Source of the DNA: JBEKSX01 sp049516635
GTDB lineage: Bacteria > Bacteroidota > Ignavibacteria > Tepidaquicellales > OLB5
NCBI GenBank assembly: GCA_049516635.1
Contig: JBEKSX010000031.1
Coordinates: 1-33,287, forward strand
Reading direction: 5' to 3'
Length of the DNA: 33,287 bases
Below the pieces are notes generated by a model that saw nothing but the letters and a program-made list of their open reading frames with translations, ran no database searches and was not told the DNA's origin. Positions 9,133-18,115 of this stretch are shown here, piece by piece (position 1 is the first letter of the stretch; each line of letters begins with the position of its first letter). Made by a program: the position numbers and the translations under genes.

Positions 9133-9981
9133 TTATTTATTCAGGAAAAGACGGTTTTTCATAGCGGTCACTTTCTGCTCGGAGATCCAATACGAACCGA
9201 GCACCGAATCGTCATTAAGTCTGCCCCCGTGAAAATCACTGCCTCCGCTTTCAAGCAGAAAGTACTGGCTCACGAAATCCTGAAAGTAATTTATATACTC
9301 TGAAGGATGTGACGGATGCACAACTTCAATACCGTCAACGCCAAGTTCAATAATATCAACGAGCATCTCATCGCGTATTACTTTACCGGGATGCGCAATG
9401 AATGAGAGTCCCCCCGAATTTGCAATCAGGTCTATAGCGGCTTTTGTTGATATATTCGGTTTCTTTTCGTAAGCAGGCTTATTATCACCGATAAATTTTA
9501 TGAAAGCTTCATAATAATTGCTGATAAAATTATTCTCCAGCATAGCAATAGCTATATGAGGTCTTCCTATCGAGGTATTGTCTCTTACCTTCATAAGCAC
9601 ATCGGTCATCTTTAGCGGTATATTTAATGCATTCAGCTTATCGACTATCTTTTCCGCCCGTTTCAATCTCAACTGCCTGAATCCTTTGAGATATTCCAGA
9701 AGCTCGGGATTTTGATGATCAATAAAATAACCCAGAATATGGACTTCCCGGCCATTGTGCTCCGAACTTAATTCCACTCCGGATACAAGTTCAATTCCAA
9801 GTTCTTTGGCTGTCTCAATTGCTTCTTCTATTCCGTCTACATTATCATGATCAGTAATAGACAGATAATGGAGACCGCATGCTTTTGCTTTGGTCAGCAG
9901 TTCTGCAGGCGAATATTTTCCATCGGAATAATATGTATGCGTATGAAGATCAGCTCTTATGTAATCTCCATCACGCTGCAA
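9133..9981 (-). CDS. PHP-domain phosphoesterase (YciV / RNase AM-like)
   Basis: 282 aa. Metal-dependent phosphoesterase of the polymerase and histidinol phosphatase family. Metal ligands visible are DLHTHTYYSDG (HxH at 13 and 15, Asp at 20), ITDHDNVDG, VSGVELS (Glu), FIAHPGK (His) and SGGSDFHG (Asp-x-His) near the C-terminus. The layout and length match the YciV/TrpH branch, whose members remove the 3'-phosphate from 3',5'-nucleoside bisphosphates and trim RNA 5' ends. First gene of a two-gene unit with ribH. Exact substrate inferred from family only. Confidence 0.85.
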   Translation of the reverse strand: MQRDGDYIRADLHTHTYYSDGKYSPAELLTKAKACGLHYLSITDHDNVDGIEEAIETAKELGIELVSGVELSSEHNGREVHILGYFIDHQNPELLEYLKGFRQLRLKRAEKIVDKLNALNIPLKMTDVLMKVRDNTSIGRPHIAIAMLENNFISNYYEAFIKFIGDNKPAYEKKPNISTKAAIDLIANSGGLSFIAHPGKVIRDEMLVDIIELGVDGIEVVHPSHPSEYINYFQDFVSQYFLLESGGSDFHGGRLNDDSVLGSYWISEQKVTAMKNRLFLNK

Positions 9982-10074
9982 TTAAGATAAACCGTTTCTG
10001 CATTAAAACTAAAAAAGGGAAATAGTCTCCCGTTCTTCATGTCTTAATTAGATTAATTATTAAATAGTAAATTG

Positions 10075-10148
10075 TACCGGAGGAGGGACTTGAACCCCCG
10101 ACCTACGGATTATGATTCCGACGCTCTAACCAGCTGAGCTACTCCGGC
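10075..10148 (-). tRNA. tRNA with anticodon CAU, most likely elongator tRNA-Met
   Basis: The reverse complement folds as a 74-nt cloverleaf. Acceptor is GCCGGAG paired with CTCCGGT (pair 1-72 is G-U), with the D-arm GCTCAGCTGGTTAGAGC, anticodon loop ATCATAA (anticodon CAT) and T-arm GGGGG-TTCAAGT-CCCTC. Discriminator is A and 3' CCA is not encoded. The outer anticodon-stem pair is U-U. It is not an initiator, because the initiator GGG/CCC anticodon stem is missing. tRNA-Ile2 (CAU read as k2CAU) is the alternative; C4-G69 and C5-G68, favoured by TilS, are absent. Confidence 0.92.
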
Positions 10149-10643
10149 TTTCCGTTAGTCCTATATAAACATAAATATACTCCATGTCAAAGGGAGTTTC
10201 AAGGGCAAATATGGATTTTTTAAATCATGAACTGCAGAAATGAAAATTAAATGTTTGATTCCATCATTTCGTAAAAATATCTTTCATCTGAATGTAATTT
10301 ATTATTTTGTATTTATAAATAAATGACAGCTTTCGGGTAATTCAAAAATTCCGGTTTTTTCAAATTAAAAGACAAGCTCGGTTATTACTTACGGGAAAAT
10401 TGATTTGATAGCATGTACATACCGAAAATAAAGTTCCGATTAAAATAGGAATTTAATTCGATTCTAATTTATTACCCAATAGTGAAACTTATCGAAAAAA
10501 GTTTCTTCCTTATTAACTATTATTTTCTTTATATGAATATAGAGTGTTTGTTTTATTGGTATTTTTGGTAGTTTAAGTAAATTTTTTAAAACTATTGAAA
10601 AAGAACAAAATATTGATTATCTTCTCAAATTTGGTCTCGGAAG
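10149..10643. other. AT-rich spacer between tRNA and nrnA, no gene seen
   Basis: About 495 bases with no ORF of note on either strand and no clear hairpin. It must hold the tRNA promoter (minus strand) and the promoter of the nrnA-pepA-MFS run (plus strand), but I cannot place either with confidence. Confidence 0.5.
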
Positions 10644-11621
10644 TTGAAAGAAATCATTAATTTAATAGATAGTAACCAAAACTTTGTCATTACCAGTCAT
10701 GTAAATCCGGACGGTGACTCGATCGGGAGTGAAATAGCATTATATTATTTTCTTAAAAATCTTCAAAAAACTGCTAAAATAATCAATTATTCAGCTACAC
10801 CTCAAAATTACCTTTTTTTAGACAAAAACGGCATAATAGAAATTTATGATGAAAATAAACATAATCAGGTATTACAAAATTCAGATGTTATATTTATATT
10901 AGACACCAATGAATACTCACGGCTTCGTACAATGGCAGAGGCGATCAAGAAAAGCCAGGCAAAGAAAGTATGTATAGATCATCACCTTGGAGATAATATC
11001 AATACTTTCGATTATTACAAGATTGACACAGCATCTCCAGCAACAGGGGAAGTTTTGTATGCATTATTCACGTACAATGGAGATAATACCATTACTCCCG
11101 AAATTGCTGTTCCTCTTTATACTGCTATCTTGACGGACACAGGTTCTTTCAGATTTCCAAGGACCGATCCGGAAACACACCGGATAACGGCCCAGCTTCT
11201 GGAAAAAGGTGCGAACCCTGTCGAAATCTATAAAGAGGTTTATGAAAAATCGAATATAGGAAGACTCAAGCTTTTATCCCGTTTTCTAAATAACATCAGG
11301 CTTGCTTATGAAGATAGAGTTATATATGCCTCTATAACACTTAAAGATTTTGAAGAGACAGGTACTAATGTTTTCGATACTGAAGGGTTTAGCCATCATA
11401 TGTTAAGCCTTGATACGGCGCAGATAGGAATAATATTTACAGAAACAATGAAAGGCATTAAGATCAGTTTCAGGTCAAAGGGCAGCGTTAATGTAAATGA
11501 TTTTGCGAGGGAATTCGGCGGAGGCGGACATCAAAATGCAGCTGGTGCATTTATCGTAAACGGCAAAATGGAAACACTAATAGACGAAGTGATCCTTAAA
11601 GCAAAGAATTTTATTAAATAA
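10644..11621 (+). CDS. nrnA: DHH/DHHA1 phosphoesterase, NrnA-type nanoRNase / pAp phosphatase
   Basis: 325 aa. Degrades 2-5 nt RNAs and dephosphorylates pAp; cytosolic, Mn-dependent. The DHH domain shows HVNPDGDS (19-26), FILDTNEYSRL (Asp at about 87), IDHHLG (the DHH motif, 112-114) and ILTDTGSFRF (Asp at about 165). The DHHA1 substrate-binding domain ends with GGGGHQNAAG (292-301). The start is TTG at 10644, because an in-frame TGA lies ten codons upstream and there is no ATG before the conserved N-terminus. It leads a run with pepA (29 nt on) and the MFS gene. Confidence 0.92.
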   Translation: MKEIINLIDSNQNFVITSHVNPDGDSIGSEIALYYFLKNLQKTAKIINYSATPQNYLFLDKNGIIEIYDENKHNQVLQNSDVIFILDTNEYSRLRTMAEAIKKSQAKKVCIDHHLGDNINTFDYYKIDTASPATGEVLYALFTYNGDNTITPEIAVPLYTAILTDTGSFRFPRTDPETHRITAQLLEKGANPVEIYKEVYEKSNIGRLKLLSRFLNNIRLAYEDRVIYASITLKDFEETGTNVFDTEGFSHHMLSLDTAQIGIIFTETMKGIKISFRSKGSVNVNDFAREFGGGGHQNAAGAFIVNGKMETLIDEVILKAKNFIK

Positions 11622-11650
11622 CTAATAATCAAATTATACTTTGTACATAT

Positions 11651-13165
11651 ATGAAAATTAAATTCGAGATCAAGAAAATTAAGGATATTAGGGCCGATGC
11701 AGTAGCATCGTTTGCATTTGAGGATCTGCTGGAAACCAAACTGCACTGGCTGAACACTCTGTTCAAAGGTAATCTGGAAGTAATGATAGAATCGGGAGAC
11801 TTTAAAGGTGCTTCTAACGAGACCACAATTTCTTACGTCAATGGAGATATTAAAACAAAAAGGATGTTGATCGGAGGTCTCGGAAAGAGCAAAGAGATTA
11901 CGCTGGAGAAACTAAGAAATTCCTATGCCATCGCTGCGAAAAAATTTAATGGCTTGAAACTGACCGCAGTGGGTTTCGAATTGCCGGACCTAACTTTGCT
12001 CAAATCTACTCTCAATAATTCGATCTATGATATAGTTCAAGCGATCAGTGAAGGAGTTTTTCTTTCACAGTACAGTTCTAAAAAATATGCAGAACAGGAT
12101 ACTTTTGTTGCATTCGAAGATATTATATTTTTTACAGATTCACCGAAATTCGCTCGGGAAATAAGCGAAGCACTGAAGAACTCGAAGATCATCTGCGATG
12201 CAGTTCTGCTGGCAAGGGATCTCGGGATAGAACCTTCTAATCATCTAACACCTGCCAAATTTGCAGAACTGGTAAAAAAATCTTCAACAAAATCCAACTA
12301 CAACGTTACAATATTCGACGAAAAGAAGATAAGACAAATTAATATGGGATGCGTGATCGGCGTGTCTCAGGGGAGTGCGAACCCTCCTCGATTTTTGATC
12401 CTCCAGTATTTCGGAAATTCAAAATCGGAAAAACCTGTGGTCCTTGTGGGTAAAGGAGTCACGTTCGATGCCGGCGGAATATCACTGAAACCAGCACTCG
12501 GAATGGAAATGATGAAATCAGATATGTGCGGGGCTGCAGCAGTGGTCGGGGCGTTCGAAGCCGTATCCAGGCTCAGGATGAAGATAAACATCATCGGATT
12601 GATACCGCTGGTTGAAAATCTGCCAAGCGGGACCGCAATGAAACCGGGAGACGTTATTCTGTCTTTCTCGGGAAAATCGATAGAAGTAGCGAATACAGAT
12701 GCAGAAGGAAGATTAATCTTAGCCGATGCACTCGAATACGCCGCTAATTACAAGCCTAAAGCCGTGATTGATATCGCCACGCTGACCGGTGCTGCTGTAG
12801 TTACTTTCGGACATCTGCTCGCCGGCATCATGGGAACAGACCATACTCTCATAAAAAAGATATTCAATGCAGGTGAAAAGACCGGTGAACGGGTCTGGGA
12901 ACTTCCGTTATATGACGAGTATGATAAATTAATGAACAGCGATATAGCGGATATCAAGAACATCGGACCGTCCAGGCAGGCAGGAACGATCCTGGGAGGT
13001 ATATTCCTGAAAAAATTTGCGGGAAGTAAATATCCCTGGGCACACATTGATATCGCCGGCACAGCTTTTGACAACCCGGAGCCGACAGAGTACAGCACGA
13101 AGCAGGCAACCGGATATGGAGTAAGACTGTTCGTAGAGCTGCTAAAAAATTTTCACAGCAACTGA
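11651..13165 (+). CDS. pepA: Leucyl aminopeptidase, M17 family
   Basis: 504 aa, full length for M17 enzymes. Cytosolic hexameric dizinc exopeptidase releasing N-terminal residues. Metal and catalytic residues are visible: VGKGVTFDAGGISLKP (Lys268, Asp273, Lys280), KSDMCGAAA (Asp291) and the M17 signature NTDAEGRL (348-355; Asp350, Glu352, Arg354). The N-terminal macro-like domain (about 1-180) is more divergent, as usual. Close spacing to nrnA suggests cotranscription. Confidence 0.95.
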   Translation: MKIKFEIKKIKDIRADAVASFAFEDLLETKLHWLNTLFKGNLEVMIESGDFKGASNETTISYVNGDIKTKRMLIGGLGKSKEITLEKLRNSYAIAAKKFNGLKLTAVGFELPDLTLLKSTLNNSIYDIVQAISEGVFLSQYSSKKYAEQDTFVAFEDIIFFTDSPKFAREISEALKNSKIICDAVLLARDLGIEPSNHLTPAKFAELVKKSSTKSNYNVTIFDEKKIRQINMGCVIGVSQGSANPPRFLILQYFGNSKSEKPVVLVGKGVTFDAGGISLKPALGMEMMKSDMCGAAAVVGAFEAVSRLRMKINIIGLIPLVENLPSGTAMKPGDVILSFSGKSIEVANTDAEGRLILADALEYAANYKPKAVIDIATLTGAAVVTFGHLLAGIMGTDHTLIKKIFNAGEKTGERVWELPLYDEYDKLMNSDIADIKNIGPSRQAGTILGGIFLKKFAGSKYPWAHIDIAGTAFDNPEPTEYSTKQATGYGVRLFVELLKNFHSN

Positions 13166-13203
13166 ACAGGAAGAATTTTATAAAATAATATATAGGGTTA
13201 GCG

Positions 13204-14418
13204 CTGAGAAAGATTGAATCACCCCGCCTTATACTGTGGGTCTTAGCACTGATTAATTTTTTTAATTACTTTGACCGCCAGGTTATTTTCCCGTTATTTG
13301 CATTTCTGAAAACGGATTATCAGCTCACAGACTTTGAGCTAGGTCTGCTCGGTACGGTCTTTATGGTCATACATTCCGTAACCTCGGTACCGCTCGGCAT
13401 CCTGGCCGACAGATGGATAAGAAAAAATATCATCTCGCTTGGAGTCCTGCTGTGGTCGGTTGCCACTTTTTTTTCCGGGCTGGTCCGGAACTATCACCAG
13501 CTTTTGATAGCAAGAAGCATCGTTGGCATAGGTGAGGCTGCTTATGCCCCTTCAGCCACCTCCCTTCTCTCGGATCAATTTCCGGAAGAAGAACGTGCCG
13601 GTGTCATATCGAAATTCAATCTCGGCATGTTTGCCGGCGGTACGCTCGGTATGATGCTCGCCGGTGTGCTCGGAACATACTTCGGATGGAGGATCTGTTT
13701 TTTCATAGTCGGGTTGCCCGGGTTCATTCTGGCTTTATTGAGCTGGACAATATCCGAAAAAAAACAACCTCATCATCTTGATATCCACATAGAAAGGGAA
13801 TCTATCCATTCTATTTTCAAATCATTACCATACATCATGATACTGACCGGAGGGGTGTTACTTACATTCACATCCGGTTCCATTATCAGCTGGATTACCA
13901 TCTTTATGGTCAGGTATCACAATTTTACTGTTTCAGAAGCTTCGCTTTCATTAGGTTCAATAGTTCTCGTCGCAGGGCTGGCAGGAATATACTTCGGCGG
14001 CTTCCTTGCAGATAAATTTTACAGAAGAGGGATCCCGAGATCGTTTGTCATCGGCATCGGATTTTTGGCAGCTACCCCCCTGCTTCTGATAATAATCAAT
14101 GTGGAATCTTCATGGGCGCTCATCGCTTCGCTTATTGCCGGAACATTTTTTATGGCATGGTATTATGGTCCCGTGGTTGCACTGATACAGGATATAGTCC
14201 CTTCCCATCTTAAGGCAACGGCGTATGCGTACTATCTCTTTTTTGTTCATCTGCTGGGTGATACCTTATCTCCTTCGATAATCGGTAAAATTTCCGATGT
14301 CAGCAGTCTGAAGACAGCATTTTATCTGCCTATTATTACAAATTTACTTGGTGCACTTTGTTTTTTGATCACTACGAGGATAATAAAAAACAACAAAGAA
14401 CAGTTTCAGGCAAAATGA
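13204..14418 (+). CDS. MFS transporter, spinster-like, non-ATG start
   Basis: Inner-membrane major facilitator of about 404 aa. The first ATG (13363) is not the start: the frame is open upstream and encodes the missing first helix and loop, LILWVLALINFFNYFDRQ, then DFELGLLGTVF. 'NYFDRQ' in helix 1 and 'GLLG' before helix 2 are typical of the spinster/hexuronate-like MFS group. Motif A follows (PLGILADRWIRK), then GIGEAAYAPSATSLLSD. An in-frame TAA at 13186 limits the start. CTG at 13204 (GGG six bases before it) or ATT at 13213 are the candidates; I use CTG. It begins 38 nt after pepA. Substrate unknown; sugars, organic acids or lipids are possible for this group. Confidence 0.85.
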   Translation: MRKIESPRLILWVLALINFFNYFDRQVIFPLFAFLKTDYQLTDFELGLLGTVFMVIHSVTSVPLGILADRWIRKNIISLGVLLWSVATFFSGLVRNYHQLLIARSIVGIGEAAYAPSATSLLSDQFPEEERAGVISKFNLGMFAGGTLGMMLAGVLGTYFGWRICFFIVGLPGFILALLSWTISEKKQPHHLDIHIERESIHSIFKSLPYIMILTGGVLLTFTSGSIISWITIFMVRYHNFTVSEASLSLGSIVLVAGLAGIYFGGFLADKFYRRGIPRSFVIGIGFLAATPLLLIIINVESSWALIASLIAGTFFMAWYYGPVVALIQDIVPSHLKATAYAYYLFFVHLLGDTLSPSIIGKISDVSSLKTAFYLPIITNLLGALCFLITTRIIKNNKEQFQAK

Positions 14419-14586
14419 TCTTCAAAATGCTCTATTATATCAATTTGTTAAAGAATATTTGCCTATTATTTATAGAAAAAACTTCTTAACCTGCAAAATA
14501 GTTTTAAATATTGGGTTTTCCGAATTTGGTGAATATGAAACATTTTAGAGTATTTAAGCTTAAAATAATATATTAAATATAAGATT

Positions 14587-15987
14587 TTGGACGAAAATAC
14601 TAACAATACTGAAGATTCACAGGAAAATATATTAAATAATCCTATTGCTCCAAAAAAGCTCAGATGCATCAATATTGACTGCGTATTCAACAGTTCTAAT
14701 GAACCCGAACAGCCGCGTAATACCTGCAATCACCCAAATCTGAAGGTTGAAAGCAGGTTTGCAGATATTACCATTGCTATCTGTTCGGAATTCCGCTCAA
14801 AGAAAGATTACGAGTTCATACCCCCTGCAAGCCTGGTTGAGCTGAAAACGAACACTAAGATAAAGATAGAAGGCGAACCCGAGCCTACTTTCACCCATAT
14901 CGAGAAAGTAACCACCAAAGAACTGGAAGAGGGTGTAAAAGGGAAGAGAAAAAAACCGGAACCTGTCATTGAGCCCGTAGTACAAAAACCTGAAATTCCG
15001 CCCAAAGTAGAATACGAGACACCGACAGTCATCAGTGCAGATGAAGGAAAACCTTTACCAGTACCGCTATTTTCGGGAAAAGAAATAAGGCACACGGAGC
15101 TCCAGCAGCTTAAGAAATTATACCAGCCGTATCTAAGAAAAGGGCTTGTATTCTCCATCATCATACATATAGCAGTTATATTCTTCCTGTATTCCATTCT
15201 GGTTGAGAAAAATGATAAAGTCAATATACCGCAGCAGCAAAGGATAGTGGTAGTAGAAGATATCGAACAGCCGAAGTTTGACCCACCCGACGTAGATAAA
15301 CAGAAAGAGATTGAAAGAAAAGAAAAAGAGATTTCTGCAAATAATGTGATGCCTGATATAAAGCCTAAGAATATTATTCCTAAAATAAAACGCCCGAAGA
15401 AAGAAACACCGCTTGATACAACCAGCATCAGCCTGAATAACAAAGTTACCGATTCCTTGAAAGCGGTGACAGATTCGCTGCTGCTTGCTATGGGAAAAGG
15501 CGATACCAACCGCTTGATGCTTCCTGATTCTCTGAAGAACTTTATGCCTGATAATGAGATCGGACTCCGGTTGTGGTATCCGAGGAACTGGAAGCTTACC
15601 GATAACAGAAGCGTTAACCTGAAGCTCGAAGAATTTAAGGGCGTGATCATAAACACCGATTCGGCGAGCGAGGACCCGGGAGCAGTCTCCATATTCATAC
15701 AGATAGACGACCCTAAATACAGCTCATACAACAAGACCACGTTTAAAAATATTTTTGCCATGGACGATTCTCTTTCGACAGCTTACTCGACCGATCCGCT
15801 GCTTACCGGTGCGAAGAGGATCAGCTATAAGTTCTTCATATTCACAGACCCGACCGGAAAAAATAATATCTACGTAAATACTGAAACTAAAAAAGATCTT
15901 TTCGAGAAATACAGAAAATACATCGAAGCCATAGTACGCTCGGTTAAGATAGTGCCTAAAACACCGAGCGGCGAAACGAAAATGTAA
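14587..15987 (+). CDS. Single-pass envelope protein: Cys-cluster head, TM helix, PsbP-like C-terminal domain
   Basis: 466 aa, not recognised as a named family. Residues 25-68 hold four cysteines (27, 32, 47, 66) in a layout like the small DUF1540 metal-binding domain (CINIDC...NTCNHP...ICSEF). Residues 80-175 are Pro/Glu/Lys-rich and probably disordered. A single membrane helix spans about 186-205 (GLVFSIIIHIAVIFFLYSIL). A second charged, Pro/Lys-rich stretch (about 206-275, partly coiled coil) resembles the periplasmic spacer of TonB. The C-terminal domain (about 325-455; LRLWYPRNWKL...) resembles PsbP/DUF1795-type lipid or ligand domains. The start is TTG at 14587, with an in-frame TAA seven codons upstream. 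Topology is inferred as Cys domain inside and PsbP-like domain in the periplasm. Function unknown. Confidence 0.7.
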   Translation: MDENTNNTEDSQENILNNPIAPKKLRCINIDCVFNSSNEPEQPRNTCNHPNLKVESRFADITIAICSEFRSKKDYEFIPPASLVELKTNTKIKIEGEPEPTFTHIEKVTTKELEEGVKGKRKKPEPVIEPVVQKPEIPPKVEYETPTVISADEGKPLPVPLFSGKEIRHTELQQLKKLYQPYLRKGLVFSIIIHIAVIFFLYSILVEKNDKVNIPQQQRIVVVEDIEQPKFDPPDVDKQKEIERKEKEISANNVMPDIKPKNIIPKIKRPKKETPLDTTSISLNNKVTDSLKAVTDSLLLAMGKGDTNRLMLPDSLKNFMPDNEIGLRLWYPRNWKLTDNRSVNLKLEEFKGVIINTDSASEDPGAVSIFIQIDDPKYSSYNKTTFKNIFAMDDSLSTAYSTDPLLTGAKRISYKFFIFTDPTGKNNIYVNTETKKDLFEKYRKYIEAIVRSVKIVPKTPSGETKM

Positions 15988-15992
15988 AGTTA

Positions 15993-16030
15993 CTGAACCC
16001 CCCTTAATCCCCCCTTTCGTAAAGGGGGGA
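15993..16030. repeat. Dispersed hairpin repeat, copy A
   Basis: Begins CTGAACCCCCCTTAAT and ends in the perfect hairpin CCCCCCTTT (16009-16017) / AAAGGGGGG (16021-16029) with loop CGT. Related to copies at 18062-18110 and 19038-19090, which share CTGAACCCC or CAGAACCCC at the left and CCCTTTCGTAAAGGG (or a close variant) at the right. It lies between two + genes and could attenuate or terminate transcription, though no T-tract follows. Confidence 0.75.
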
Positions 16031-16049
16031 TACATTAGAACGTATGTAA

Positions 16050-16994
16050 ATGACTCTCACTGATCATCATATTAAACAACAAATCCGGAAAAAAGCTAAA
16101 GAGCTTGGCTTTCTTAAAACAGGCTTCGCAAAATCTGAAGTCCTAGATAAAGAACCCGACCAACTCTCCCGTTGGCTAGTAAAGGGATACGATGCCGATA
16201 TGAGCTGGATAAAAAATTCCTTCAATAAAAGAAAGAACATTTCGCTTGTACTAGAAAACGCAAAAACCGTCATCTCCCTTGCCTATTACTATGACACACC
16301 TTTCAAACATGACGAACATTTACCGAAAATATCGCGTTATGCATGGGGCAAGGACTACCATAAGCTGATAAAATCGAAGCTCAAAGTCCTATCTGAATAC
16401 ATCGAGAACCTATTTCAAAGAATGGAACCGGAAAAGATTGCCACAAAGTACTATGTCGATGACGGTCCCGTAATGGACAAAGCCTGGGCTGTCAGAGCAG
16501 GTATCGGGTGGATGGGAAAACACACAAACATCATAGACCCGCATTACGGATCATGGCTGTTTATATCTGAGATAATAACAAACATCGAGTTTGACACTTA
16601 CGATGAACCTCACCCGGACCTGTGTGGAAGCTGCAGGATCTGCATAGATGCTTGTCCCACAGGAGCCATAGTTGATGAATATCTGCTCGATGCGAATCTC
16701 TGTATATCTTACCAGACCATCGAGAACAGGAAAGAGATACCGGAGCACATCGACCTAGCTGGATGGATATTCGGCTGTGATATTTGCCAGGATGTTTGTC
16801 CGTTCAATCCAACTGAGACCGATCTTATAAAATTCGATAGCAGCTTCTCTCCTGACCTGCATGTTTTCAATAAATCCACTGAGGAGCTTGAGAAAATAGA
16901 CGAGCAGAAATTCAACGAACTCTTTTCAGACTCACCTGTTAAAAGAACTAAGTATTCAGGTTGGAAGAGGAATCTGGAGAGGGTAAAGCAGTAG
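16050..16994 (+). CDS. queG: Epoxyqueuosine reductase
   Basis: 314 aa. Reduces epoxyqueuosine to queuosine at wobble position 34 of tRNAs with GUN anticodons, using cobalamin and two [4Fe-4S] clusters; cytosolic. YYVDDGPVMDKAWAVRAGIGW (135-155) includes the catalytic Asp (about 137). The ferredoxin-like part carries CGSCRICIDACPTGA (Cys192, 195, 198, 202), Cys218 and CDICQDVCPFN (Cys243, 246, 250). It lacks the C-terminal HEAT-like extension of longer QueG proteins, like other short forms. ATG at 16050, preceded by copy A of the hairpin repeat. Confidence 0.93.
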   Translation: MTLTDHHIKQQIRKKAKELGFLKTGFAKSEVLDKEPDQLSRWLVKGYDADMSWIKNSFNKRKNISLVLENAKTVISLAYYYDTPFKHDEHLPKISRYAWGKDYHKLIKSKLKVLSEYIENLFQRMEPEKIATKYYVDDGPVMDKAWAVRAGIGWMGKHTNIIDPHYGSWLFISEIITNIEFDTYDEPHPDLCGSCRICIDACPTGAIVDEYLLDANLCISYQTIENRKEIPEHIDLAGWIFGCDICQDVCPFNPTETDLIKFDSSFSPDLHVFNKSTEELEKIDEQKFNELFSDSPVKRTKYSGWKRNLERVKQ

Positions 16995-17067
16995 CTGCGG
17001 GAATGACACCTCCTTTCAGTTGACTCTTATCCCATAATTCCATAAATTTATTGTTTAAATTCTATCA

Positions 17068-18051
17068 TTGCATAAGCCGGCATACATAAAATTGCTCGAA
17101 TCGGGCGAACTCAAGAAGCGGACGGATGAGGCGGAACGAATACTGCGTTCATGCGATTGCTGTCCCCACGACTGCAAATCTGATAGGACAAAGAACGAAT
17201 ACGGTATCTGTGCAAGCGGATATATGCCTATAGTCTCATCATATACTTCTCATTTCGGAGAAGAACCAGTGCTCTCCGGTCCACGAGGTGCAGGGAATAT
17301 CTTTTTCGGTAACTGCAATCTCAAATGCGTCTATTGCCAGAACCATGAGATAAGCCAGAACTGGAAATCCGAGATACAAAATGAGGTGTCCGTTCAACGT
17401 CTTTCCGATATTATGTTCGAACTTCAGGAATGCGGATGCCACAATATCGGGCTGGTCTCACCGTCGCATTTCAGTCCCCAGATATTACAAGCGGTGTATC
17501 TCGCCTCAAAGAAAGGACTTCATCTTCCCATAATATATAATACCAACGCTTATGATTCCGTAGAAATGCTGAAGCTTTATGATGGTGTTGCTGAGATTTA
17601 CCTGCCAGACATCAAATATGGAAATAATGATTATGGTCATTCTTATTCGAAGATCAGAAATTATTTTGACCATGCAAAACGAGCTTTAAAAGAGATGTTC
17701 AGGCAGGTCGGTGATGAGCTAATTTATGACAATGATGTAATAATAAAAGGGCTCATCATACGCCACCTTGTTCTTCCGAACAATCTTGCCGAGAGCGAAG
17801 AGGTTTTCAAGTTCATCTCCAGAGAGCTTGGTACCAATGTTTACATTTCATTGATGTCTCAATATCATCCCGTTCACAAGGCGAAAAAATATGAGCTTCT
17901 TAACCGCAGGATACGTGAAAGCGAGTATGAAAGAGCACTGGATCTGATGCACAAATATGGGTTATATAACGGGTGGATTCAGGATATGGATAGTTACGAA
18001 CATTATCTGCCGGAATTCAATAAGGATAGAGCAAATCCGTTTGGGAATTAA
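17068..18051 (+). CDS. Radical SAM protein, PflX / COG1313 type
   Basis: 327 aa. The AdoMet-radical cluster motif is CNLKCVYC (Cys83, 87, 90), within FFGNCNLKCVYCQNHEISQ, characteristic of proteins related to pyruvate formate-lyase activating enzyme. An N-terminal cysteine-rich part (CDCCPHDC at 29-36, and YGICASG with Cys48) is typical of the PflX group and may bind a further cluster. Blocks HNIGLVSPSHF, YNTNAYDS and YLPDIKYG follow the family. The start is TTG at 17068; an in-frame TAA lies four codons upstream. The physiological substrate of PflX proteins is not established. It converges with the HAD gene across hairpin repeat B. Confidence 0.85.
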   Translation: MHKPAYIKLLESGELKKRTDEAERILRSCDCCPHDCKSDRTKNEYGICASGYMPIVSSYTSHFGEEPVLSGPRGAGNIFFGNCNLKCVYCQNHEISQNWKSEIQNEVSVQRLSDIMFELQECGCHNIGLVSPSHFSPQILQAVYLASKKGLHLPIIYNTNAYDSVEMLKLYDGVAEIYLPDIKYGNNDYGHSYSKIRNYFDHAKRALKEMFRQVGDELIYDNDVIIKGLIIRHLVLPNNLAESEEVFKFISRELGTNVYISLMSQYHPVHKAKKYELLNRRIRESEYERALDLMHKYGLYNGWIQDMDSYEHYLPEFNKDRANPFGN

Positions 18052-18061
18052 ACTTCCTTAT

Positions 18062-18110
18062 CTGAACCCCTCGCCGACGAGTCGGGTACTCCCCTTTCGC
18101 AAATGGGAGA
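18062..18110. repeat. Dispersed hairpin repeat, copy B (between convergent genes)
   Basis: CTGAACCCCTC at the left, a small CCGA/TCGG hairpin in the middle, and CTCCCCTTT (18089-18097) / AAATGGGAG (18101-18109) with loop CGC at the right; one mismatch in the stem. It fills the gap between the + radical SAM gene and the - HAD gene, so it may end transcription from both sides. Confidence 0.75.
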
Positions 18111-18115
18111 CGAAA

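Noticed and set aside
14808..15761. 317-aa minus-strand frame inside the 466-aa envelope protein gene
   Set aside because: Serine/phenylalanine-rich shadow of a lysine/glutamate-rich plus-strand gene; no domain, no start signal.
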